5,126 bases of DNA, taken from contig JAGLTN010000102.1 in NCBI GenBank assembly GCA_023135255.1, forward strand, positions 1-5,126, read 5' to 3'. Made by a program: the position numbers and the translations under genes. Below are positions 1 through 5,126 of this stretch, one piece after another. The notes under the pieces are model-generated. The model was not told the origin of the DNA. It was given only the letters and a program-made list of their open reading frames with translations, and did no database searches. Origin of the DNA: Planctomycetota bacterium (GTDB lineage: Bacteria; Planctomycetota; Phycisphaerae; Sedimentisphaerales; Anaerobacaceae). The stretch's first letter is position 1. Every line of letters starts with the position of its first letter.

Positions 1-63
1 ATAAACGGTAAAATTCAATTGGAATCAGTAAAATCAAAAAAACTTAATTAGAATTAGAAATTC

Positions 64-621
64 TCATAGATGTTTCTGAAAGCGTCTGTGGGGGTTTTTT
101 TCTCTGTGTTTTGTAATAAAATAATATGTTAGAAAATAACCACCAACCGCGGATATAAGACCAATAATTAAACTGCCCAACCAAAGTTCTGTGCCCTCAG
201 ACCATAAAGAGACACCTATTTCTTTCCATAATGCCAGCTCAAAAAATCTGCTGAAAAATTCTGATAAGTTGAAACTGCTCTCCTGATGGGCTATACTTTC
301 CGGCTGATCGCCGCTGCTGCCTGTAAATATTTTGAAGACAAACTTTCCTAACATATATCCAGCAACCCACATTGGAATATATGTTAAAGGATTGCACACC
401 CAAACTACTGCTATAGATACAATCTTATTTGCCTTAACAATAATCGCTAAAAAAAGAGCTACTATCATACGAACGCCTAAAATTGGTGCCCAGGCAATAA
501 ATAAACCTAAGCCGACCCCCATTGCGATACTTTTAGGCGAATCGTTGACATGCAAAATACGAAATTTAAGAAATCGCATAAAATTTTCGAATCTTGTTCT
601 TTCGTATTTTTTTTTTGCCAT
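64..621 (-). CDS. DUF2062 family small membrane protein
   Basis: This 185-residue protein matches the DUF2062 family, whose molecular function is unknown and which is often found next to or fused with glycosyltransferases. The family core is visible at about residues 28-98: an SPKSIAMGVGLGLFIAW stretch leads into a first hydrophobic segment (about 32-63), followed by an N65 and then the family's VWxxNPLT signature (about 73-80) inside a second hydrophobic segment (about 67-97). A polar, variable stretch (about 100-120) and an amphipathic region come next, then a final membrane segment (about 146-169) and a basic tail. It is probably an inner-membrane protein. The ATG at 619-621 is chosen because the conserved basic N-terminus (MAKKKYERTRF) follows it; the upstream sequence has only a weak AAGATAG ribosome site. 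It starts 28 bp after the heptosyltransferase stop, so it is likely in the same operon. A role in envelope glycan or lipid handling is inferred from context only. Confidence 0.88.
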   Translation of the reverse strand: MAKKKYERTRFENFMRFLKFRILHVNDSPKSIAMGVGLGLFIAWAPILGVRMIVALFLAIIVKANKIVSIAVVWVCNPLTYIPMWVAGYMLGKFVFKIFTGSSGDQPESIAHQESSFNLSEFFSRFFELALWKEIGVSLWSEGTELWLGSLIIGLISAVGGYFLTYYFITKHREKNPHRRFQKHL

Positions 622-649
622 GTCACTATCTTATATAAAACTGCTTAAA

Positions 650-1705
650 TCACTTGTTCACACTCATCTTTTTTAATTTCTGCGATACTTTTTCGTACAC
701 CTGCTCAATCGTAATCGCACAGATATCATATTTAGGGTCACTGCTTCTAAACTCACGTCCCCAGCTATCAGCGTCAACGGCGATAAAACTATCATCCTTT
801 TTATAAGGCCCAATACGCGTGTGGTTCGAAGGTCCAAACAAAAACACAACCTCTACTCCTAACGCTATCGCAATATGTCCTGGGCCGGTATCGTTAGTAA
901 TCGCCAGTTTTGCAGAGCGGACCAGCGATACAAGTTCGGATATACTCGTCAGACCGGCAAGGTTTACCACCTGGGTTTTTGCTGCGGCGTTAAGCTCATC
1001 ACACAAACCCTTCTCAGAGCTGGAACCGACGGCTACAACAGAAATACCAAATTCTTTTTTTATTTTATCAGCGACAGCTGCAAATCTCTCTATCGGCCAG
1101 CATTTATCCTTGTGAGTAGAGCCTGGCATCAGAATAACATAGTTGTCCCGTGTAAGATTGTTTTTTTGGAGAAGATCATCTACCGCCCTATCGGCCTGTG
1201 GATTTTCAGCAATCGCAAAATCTATCTGACTAATATCACCACCTGCTGCCTGGGCAACTTTAAGATAGTAATCCACCATGTGGATACTGTCCTGGCTGTA
1301 AGAGACTTTATCTGTATAAAAAACAGTCGCAAATTCCCGTCCATCGGCCATACCAAATCTTTTCTTAGCTCCGCTAAGCCAGCAAAGCCCGGCAGTTCTG
1401 AAAAGTCCCTGCAAATCCACTGTCAAATCAAAATGTCGGTTGCGAAGCTTTCTTATTAAAGAAAAAATCGCAGATAATGCCTTTATGTTATACCATGCTT
1501 TGCCTAAGAATTTTCTATCGAACAAAATAACATCATCAACAAATGGATGGTCGCGAAGCATATCGGCGAATTCAGGTCTGACAAGCCAGCTTATTCTTGT
1601 TTGAGGAAAGCTTTTTCGTAAAGCCGACAATGCCGGCAACGCCATGATTATATCACCTAATGCGCTCGGCTTAACTATTAAAATATTTTTCTTATTCTCA
1701 GTCAT
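650..1705 (-). CDS. Glycosyltransferase family 9 (ADP-heptose:LPS heptosyltransferase-like)
   Basis: This 351-residue protein is a GT-B fold glycosyltransferase of family 9, the family of the LPS heptosyltransferases WaaC/WaaF, which transfer heptose from ADP-heptose onto the growing lipopolysaccharide core on the cytoplasmic face of the inner membrane. The N-terminal half shows ILIVKPSALGDIIMALPAL (8-26), with D18 in the place of the conserved acidic residue near the acceptor site, and VDLQGLFRT (96-104). The C-terminal nucleotide-sugar domain shows MPGSTHKDKCWP (193-204), the LAGLTSISEL motif (249-258), NDTGPGHIAIALG (271-283) and FGPSNHTRIGPY (290-301). The length is normal for the family. 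The ATG at 1703-1705 sits just before the first strand, with no clear Shine-Dalgarno. Family members also transfer other sugars, so the donor cannot be fixed from sequence, and I do not assign waaC or waaF. A 193-bp gap with a palindrome upstream suggests it may have its own promoter and be co-transcribed with the DUF2062 gene downstream. Confidence 0.92.
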   Translation of the reverse strand: MTENKKNILIVKPSALGDIIMALPALSALRKSFPQTRISWLVRPEFADMLRDHPFVDDVILFDRKFLGKAWYNIKALSAIFSLIRKLRNRHFDLTVDLQGLFRTAGLCWLSGAKKRFGMADGREFATVFYTDKVSYSQDSIHMVDYYLKVAQAAGGDISQIDFAIAENPQADRAVDDLLQKNNLTRDNYVILMPGSTHKDKCWPIERFAAVADKIKKEFGISVVAVGSSSEKGLCDELNAAAKTQVVNLAGLTSISELVSLVRSAKLAITNDTGPGHIAIALGVEVVFLFGPSNHTRIGPYKKDDSFIAVDADSWGREFRSSDPKYDICAITIEQVYEKVSQKLKKMSVNK

Positions 1706-1731
1706 AACAATTATGCGAAAATTGTAAGCTA

Positions 1732-1749
1732 ATTATACCCTTAAGGGTA
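1732..1749 (-). promoter_or_regulatory. Candidate -10 box and 14-bp palindromic operator of GT9 gene
   Basis: Reading leftward, a perfect TATAAT lies at 1737-1732, 26 bases ahead of the GT9 ATG. It is overlapped on its upstream side by the perfect palindrome TACCCTTAAGGGTA (1736-1749). No good -35 hexamer is found at 16-18 bases (the sequence there is near GGAAAT), so if this is a sigma-70 type promoter it may rely on an activator, and the palindrome in the spacer would suit a dimeric regulator. The palindrome is seen directly; its role is inferred. Confidence 0.3.
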
Positions 1750-1811
1750 GTAAATTTCCGCGAGGAAAATTATAATCCCGATGCATATTGGGATACCCGC
1801 GGATAAACGGG

Positions 1812-1828
1812 AAAACTCAACTGTGAGT
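1812..1828 (-). terminator. Weak candidate terminator of amidoligase-like gene
   Basis: Reading leftward, ACTCA-CAGT-TGAGT forms a 5-bp stem (1828-1815) whose 3' arm runs straight into TTTT then CCC. It lies about 70 bases after the amidoligase-like stop codon. The stem is short and the T run is only four long, so any termination would be weak. The same 3' arm can instead pair with an upstream AAAACTCA at 1856-1849, giving 8 bp with a longer loop. Confidence 0.22.
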
Positions 1829-1898
1829 AGTATAATGTTTTATTCAAATGAGTTTTATAAACTTTTGATATGGTGATATAAACGCAAACCGGAGTCCT

Positions 1899-3818
1899 TT
1901 ATTGCTGATCTGTGATATTCTTATTAAATATACGCAGTTGAACATTGACAGCACTTATCGCCCAATCAATATAATGCAGTTTATGCGCCGGTCTATGGTG
2001 CACTTCATCCATAAGTCCCTCCTGCACCGCCTGTATGAATCTGCTTATAGTCTGATTGCCTATTTTCTTAGGCTCGGCAGCCCAAATTTTCAGCTCTTTA
2101 TATTGCCTGCGAAGTTTTTTGTTATTGAACATCTGCTCTGCATTTAAATAATCCGCGGGGTTGTAGGATATTTGCAATCCCTTAAGACACATTATCAAGG
2201 GCTCATAATTCGCTCGTTTTTCAAGCCTGATAAATTTATACTGCTGAATATACGTTGTTGCCTGTGTCGGAGGCTTATCACCAATGTCGGGCTCACCCAT
2301 GAACCATTTTCTCTTGCTCGTCCTGGCAAAAACCAACTCTTCACCAAAATCATGCTGGGTGATCTCATCATAGCCCATTCGTGAAACCCATATCCTACCG
2401 GAATCTTTATATTCCAACCCACCGCCCAGAACAAGTAAACATTTCACAAAACCAAGTGGAAGTATGTTTTGTTTATCTATCTGTCTTTTACGCAATTGAA
2501 ATGACAAGTGCAGGCTGTGAGGCTTAATGTTATAAAATTTAACTATTTCACATATGAGCGAATTTAAAAGCCAGGGGTCAGATGTTGCGGGTCTGGAAAG
2601 CTCACCAACAACATTCAACCTTCCCGGTGCTAATTCAAGAAACCCCAGCTTGCGTTTTTTTTCTGTCGTACCGTGATGGTCGTCAATATAACCACCAAGC
2701 TTCCATGACAGCTCATCGAGATAAAAATCCGTAAAATATCTGAAGCCGTCATATATTTCATCTTTTCTGCTTTGGTTTGAAGGTCCAACGGCAAAAGCAC
2801 CAAGATTGCTCAGTTCAATTTCAGCACCCAAAGGCATTAGCCCCGGTTGTTTATTTGCTTTGACTCTATCCAAATAATTATTAACAACACGAATATCAAA
2901 AACACTGTCAATCGCACGGACTGCATATTTGACATAGTCAATGAGGTCATTTTCCTCATAAGGCATAGATTCAAGCCCCTGCTGTGTCAGCATACCCAGT
3001 GAATTTTTATTCGAGTTAATAATATAAAGCGATATTAAAAGGCTGACAGAGCGTTTGAAATATCTCTCGGTGCCATATATATGTTCCAATTCAAAACGGA
3101 AATTTCTCTGTATTTTTTCGTCAAGCTGGTTGAGCATAACCTGCTTAATAACTAATGCCAGGTAATTCTTTATGAACGGCTTTGCGTCGGGATCCTCATA
3201 CAAATGCTTTATACTCGGCACAGGTCTGTCAAGTTCATGTTCAAGAAAATAATCACTGACGGCATCGGTTCGATAGTGACTTATTACCAGGTCACGTTCT
3301 GTGGTCGCGAGCAGCTCCCTGCGTGCCCTGCGTTCTATTTCAGCATCGTCAGTTTCGTCACCGGGTCTGGTATGCGTCTTTAAAAAGTCCTCTATCCGCT
3401 TTCTTAACCAAAGTTCATGAATAAGATTAACGTGGAATCGGTCTCCAAAATGCTCTTTCATAGATTCATGACTGACCAGATAAGCCTTTGCTTCAACCAA
3501 TCCGATAGCGGTGTTAACTTTTACTGTCTCCTGTGAATATCGCTTGCCCTCATATTTGTCTATTTCTTTCATTGCCCATGCAGGTACATTATAGATGACG
3601 AACCCCCCTAACTTTGCTGCCTTTGCCGCTACGGCATAGAAATAAACATTGTCAGGACTGACTTTCCTGTGGCCGGTCAAAAACGCCGGCTCTGCCAGCA
3701 AATTATACCTGTCAACTTCCGCCTGTGACACGGTAAAGCTCAAACCCGATATAGATTTGAAAATTTGCGGGTCTCTAAGCGAACCATAAACAAACAAATT
3801 GACATTTTCATCATTCAT
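1899..3818 (-). CDS. GGCT/AIG2-like domain fused to amidoligase-like domain
   Basis: This protein of 639 residues has an N-terminal gamma-glutamylcyclotransferase (AIG2-like) domain at about 6-118. It shows LFVYGSLRDP (8-17), the substrate-loop motif YGSL at 11-14, and DKYEGKRY with E90 in the position of the family's catalytic glutamate. Such domains release 5-oxoproline from gamma-glutamyl amines or peptides. A mainly helical, charged region (about 120-325) matches nothing I recognise. The C-terminal part resembles the glutamate-cysteine-ligase-like amidoligases: GAEIE (331-335) for metal binding, FLELAPGRL (393-401), GELSRPATSDPW (405-416) and PHSLHLSFQ (433-441), then a RLEKR segment near the end. 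The second His of the usual HxH is a serine. The ATG at 3816-3818 is chosen because GGCT proteins begin shortly before LFVYG; an in-frame TTG at 3852-3854 would add 12 residues. Neither start has a Shine-Dalgarno. The GGCT call is firm; the amidoligase call is moderate. Substrate and pathway are unknown. Confidence 0.8.
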   Translation of the reverse strand: MNDENVNLFVYGSLRDPQIFKSISGLSFTVSQAEVDRYNLLAEPAFLTGHRKVSPDNVYFYAVAAKAAKLGGFVIYNVPAWAMKEIDKYEGKRYSQETVKVNTAIGLVEAKAYLVSHESMKEHFGDRFHVNLIHELWLRKRIEDFLKTHTRPGDETDDAEIERRARRELLATTERDLVISHYRTDAVSDYFLEHELDRPVPSIKHLYEDPDAKPFIKNYLALVIKQVMLNQLDEKIQRNFRFELEHIYGTERYFKRSVSLLISLYIINSNKNSLGMLTQQGLESMPYEENDLIDYVKYAVRAIDSVFDIRVVNNYLDRVKANKQPGLMPLGAEIELSNLGAFAVGPSNQSRKDEIYDGFRYFTDFYLDELSWKLGGYIDDHHGTTEKKRKLGFLELAPGRLNVVGELSRPATSDPWLLNSLICEIVKFYNIKPHSLHLSFQLRKRQIDKQNILPLGFVKCLLVLGGGLEYKDSGRIWVSRMGYDEITQHDFGEELVFARTSKRKWFMGEPDIGDKPPTQATTYIQQYKFIRLEKRANYEPLIMCLKGLQISYNPADYLNAEQMFNNKKLRRQYKELKIWAAEPKKIGNQTISRFIQAVQEGLMDEVHHRPAHKLHYIDWAISAVNVQLRIFNKNITDQQ

Positions 3819-3825
3819 CGATGCG

Positions 3826-3854
3826 ATAATAGCAATTTCGTCTTTATTAAGCAA
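3826..3854 (-). promoter_or_regulatory. Candidate leaderless promoter of GGCT/amidoligase gene
   Basis: Reading leftward, TTGCTT (3854-3849) is followed by a 17-base spacer and TATTAT (3831-3826). The last base of TATTAT is 7 bases before the ATG at 3818, so transcription would begin at or next to the A of the start codon. This fits the lack of any Shine-Dalgarno. The -10 matches 5 of 6 consensus bases but the -35 only 3 of 6, so the call is tentative. If right, the in-frame TTG at 3852-3854 is part of the -35 box and not a start codon. Confidence 0.28.
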
Positions 3855-3881
3855 CTGTCATAATCACAATTTGTCTAAGAT

Positions 3882-3910
3882 ACAAAACATACATCAAAAA
3901 TATGTTTTGT
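3882..3910. repeat. Perfect 10-bp inverted repeat behind the GT2 gene
   Basis: ACAAAACATA (3882-3891) is the exact reverse complement of TATGTTTTGT (3901-3910), with a 9-base loop. The repeat abuts the GT2 stop codon (3910-3912), sharing one base with it. As leftward RNA it would form an A-U-rich hairpin that is not followed by a T run, so it is not a standard intrinsic terminator. It could be an operator for the gene downstream, an mRNA-end stabiliser or a weak terminator. The symmetry is seen directly; the role is unknown. Confidence 0.5.
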
Positions 3911-4659
3911 TAACCTTCGTTTTTGATCTGCCTGTGAAGTTCGAAAAGCTCTTTGAAAGCTCGTAATATAACTTTAATGTTTGCCCCAGTTTGCTGACCT
4001 GCTGTCCTGGGATAATGATGGACACCCTTTTGAGTAATCTTATAGCCTTTACGGATGGCTCGTGCGATGATTTCTGTATCGATAAGTGCTCCGGTACTGG
4101 ACATTTTTATATTGTCAAAAATCTGCCGCTTGTACAGTTTGAAAGCACAATCAACGTCACGGACTTTCATCTTAAAAAGAAAACATCCAAGCCTTGTCCA
4201 GCACCATGCATTTAGCCTGCGAATAATATTATCCTGACGTTTGAGCCTGTAACAGCTGACGATATCACATTCTTTTATAAGCTCCAGCAACGGCGGCATC
4301 TCTTTTATATCGAACTGCCCGTCGCCATCGGTGTAAAAGACGAGCTCTTTAGAGGCTGCTTTAAACCCAGACTGCAAGGCTGCGCCATAGCCCAGATTCA
4401 CAGGATGGCTAACTACTTTTATTCGATTATTTTCCTGCGACAACTGCTCAGTAATTTTTTTCGTATCATCCCTGCTGCCGTCATCAACAACAATAATCTC
4501 ATAATCTGCGTTGATGCTTTGCAGCACTTCGACAGCGGTTTTTACCGTTGCCACTACATTATCCTGCTCGTTATAACAGGGGAAAAATACACTAATAGAG
4601 ACAGGCTTTTCCTCTGTATGATCTGCTTTTTTTGATAAATCTTCGGACACTATTACCAT
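3910..4659 (-). CDS. Glycosyltransferase family 2 (dolichol-phosphate mannose synthase-like)
   Basis: This 249-residue protein is a GT-A fold family 2 glycosyltransferase of the polyprenyl-phosphate sugar synthase type, which moves a sugar from a nucleotide donor onto a lipid carrier or a growing glycan at the inner membrane. It shows VFFPCYNEQDN (24-34), the nucleotide-binding IVVDDGSRDDT (56-66), NLGYGAALQSG (88-98), the metal-binding DGDGQFD (111-117), DVDCAFKLYKR (168-178) and HHYPRTAGQQTGAN (214-227). It ends soon after the catalytic domain and lacks the C-terminal membrane pair of GtrB/ArnC-type enzymes, so it is probably soluble or peripheral. The ATG at 4657-4659 overlaps the upstream gene's stop by 7 bases (ATGGTAA), which points to translational coupling; only a purine-rich AGAAAGAG lies before it, very close to the start. 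There is no other Met before the first motif. Donor and acceptor cannot be told from sequence. Confidence 0.92.
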   Translation of the reverse strand: MVIVSEDLSKKADHTEEKPVSISVFFPCYNEQDNVVATVKTAVEVLQSINADYEIIVVDDGSRDDTKKITEQLSQENNRIKVVSHPVNLGYGAALQSGFKAASKELVFYTDGDGQFDIKEMPPLLELIKECDIVSCYRLKRQDNIIRRLNAWCWTRLGCFLFKMKVRDVDCAFKLYKRQIFDNIKMSSTGALIDTEIIARAIRKGYKITQKGVHHYPRTAGQQTGANIKVILRAFKELFELHRQIKNEG

Positions 4660-5126
4660 CTCTTTCTGTCACGAAGTGTTCTTAATTCCTTTTCAAGTTC
4701 CTTCTTTTTATTGCTATAGAAACCAATTTGCTCCGTGTTTTTTTGACGTATACCGATATTACGCAAATAATCGCAAATAAGCATAGAAGCGACTGCCTTG
4801 TGATGGTATCCATCCTGATTTGCATAATCGCTGTGATTAGCGACAAAATCATCGAAATAGTTTTTCAAAATCTTTCCTACCTCATTTTTTAGCTGAGGCA
4901 GTCTCGATTCCGCCATAATTAGTTCTATAGTAGATATCTGAGAAGGATGTAACTTGAAAGCTTTTTTAGCAAAATCAAAAGCCTTCATTTTCATATCGTC
5001 ATTCTGGCCATACCGCACAAGATTATGTGCCAGGATGATACTTTTCGTAAATTCTGTCGGATATGCCGTGGTATTGTCAATTATACCATCAAACAATTTC
5101 TCGCCTCTTTCCGTGGTAATATCAAC
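4653..5126 (-). CDS. Unknown protein, C-terminal part with TPR-like helices (5' end outside window)
   Basis: The reading frame is open to the right edge of the window, so only the last 157 residues are seen. A TTG at 5094-5096 could be read as a start but has no support, and the frame continues without a stop beyond it. I do not recognise the family. The visible part is mainly helical. A segment of the form KAFDFAKKAFKLHPSQ resembles the second helix and turn of a tetratricopeptide repeat, with a similar helix pair before it (TEFTKSIILAHNLVRYG). The end is strongly charged (NKKKELEKELRTLRDRKRW) and could be a short coiled coil. No membrane segment is seen in this part. Its stop codon overlaps the GT2 start by 7 bases, so it is co-transcribed with that gene and probably serves the same glycan pathway, for instance as a larger protein with TPRs. 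That role is inference only. Confidence 0.7.
   Translation of the reverse strand, partial: VDITTERGEKLFDGIIDNTTAYPTEFTKSIILAHNLVRYGQNDDMKMKAFDFAKKAFKLHPSQISTIELIMAESRLPQLKNEVGKILKNYFDDFVANHSDYANQDGYHHKAVASMLICDYLRNIGIRQKNTEQIGFYSNKKKELEKELRTLRDRKRW

Larger units (their letters stand above)
1706..1898. other. Structured non-coding gap upstream of the GT9 gene
   Basis: This 193-bp gap has no credible ORF on either strand and is the longest non-coding stretch in the window. It is rich in short inverted repeats: a 14-bp palindrome (1736-1749); TTTCC/GGAAA around a GCGA loop (1755-1768); ATCCCGAT/ATTGGGAT around GCAT (1775-1794, with one G-T pair); CCCG/CGGG (1796-1811); ACTCA/TGAGT around ACTG (1815-1828); and AAAACTCA/TGAGTTTT (1812-1819 with 1849-1856). 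The gap must hold the 3' end of the amidoligase-like transcript and the 5' leader or promoter of the GT9 gene. The TTTCC-GCGA-GGAAA and G-T paired stems would fold better as plus-strand RNA, but no plus-strand gene is nearby. Confidence 0.6.

Noticed and set aside
33..66. Possible terminator after the DUF2062 gene (AGAAT/ATTCT stem, then a T run at 42-36 in leftward reading)
   Set aside because: The stem is only 5 bp, A-T rich, overlaps the stop codon and is separated from the T run by 7 bases, so it would be a poor terminator. The rest of 1-63 shows nothing else.
607..616. Run of ten T on the plus strand (ten A in the DUF2062 coding strand, codons 2-5)
   Set aside because: It encodes the Lys run in MAKKK and the frame is intact. 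It is a possible slippage or sequencing-error site, but nothing shows it is functional.
332..676. Plus-strand open frame of 114 codons opposite the DUF2062 gene
   Set aside because: It overlaps the conserved DUF2062 membrane region and its translation is low in complexity, with no family features.
875..1459. Plus-strand open frame of 194 codons opposite the GT9 gene
   Set aside because: It lies wholly antisense to a protein with clear family 9 motifs, its translation has no recognisable domain, and no promoter or ribosome site is evident.
2195..2434. Minus-strand open frame of 79 codons inside the amidoligase-like gene
   Set aside because: It is an alternative frame within a long coding sequence with recognisable motifs before it and an intact frame across it; it shows no features of its own.
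3819..3854. TTG-initiated 12-residue extension of the GGCT/amidoligase protein
   Set aside because: No Shine-Dalgarno precedes the TTG, a TGA lies two codons upstream, and GGCT proteins normally begin shortly before the LFVYG strand. The ATG at 3818 fits better, though the longer form cannot be excluded.

Overview
Every supported gene in this window reads leftward (minus strand). The order of transcription therefore runs from the right edge to the left: a partial unknown gene, a family 2 glycosyltransferase, a large two-domain gamma-glutamylcyclotransferase/amidoligase-like protein, a family 9 (heptosyltransferase-type) glycosyltransferase, and a small DUF2062 membrane protein. The DNA is moderately AT-rich and almost fully coding. 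The glycosyltransferase of the LPS heptosyltransferase family points to a bacterium with a Gram-negative type envelope. The near absence of Shine-Dalgarno sequences and the look of the DUF2062 and family 9 proteins suggest a planctomycete, perhaps Phycisphaerae/Sedimentisphaerales. That placement is an impression from memory of similar proteins, not a search result.

Right part (3910-5126): a gene entering from outside the window ends with a TPR-like helical tail. Its stop overlaps the start of the family 2 glycosyltransferase by 7 bases, so the two are surely co-transcribed. A perfect 10-bp inverted repeat lies directly behind the glycosyltransferase stop.

Middle (1899-3854): a protein of about 639 residues joins an N-terminal gamma-glutamylcyclotransferase (GGCT/AIG2) fold, a roughly 200-residue helical linker of unknown function, and a C-terminal region with the hallmarks of the glutamate-cysteine-ligase-like amidoligases. 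This pairs an enzyme type that releases gamma-glutamyl amines with one that makes such amide bonds. It is the most unusual item here. A possible leaderless promoter sits directly before its ATG.

Left part (1-1898): a 193-bp non-coding gap containing several small inverted repeats and a 14-bp perfect palindrome precedes the family 9 glycosyltransferase. That gene is followed after 28 bp by the DUF2062 gene. Together the flanking genes suggest assembly of a surface glycan (LPS core or similar). The GGCT/amidoligase protein could modify that glycan or a small metabolite, but nothing in the sequence proves a functional link. No RNA genes, mobile elements or CRISPR arrays were seen, and no gap between genes exceeds 300 bases.
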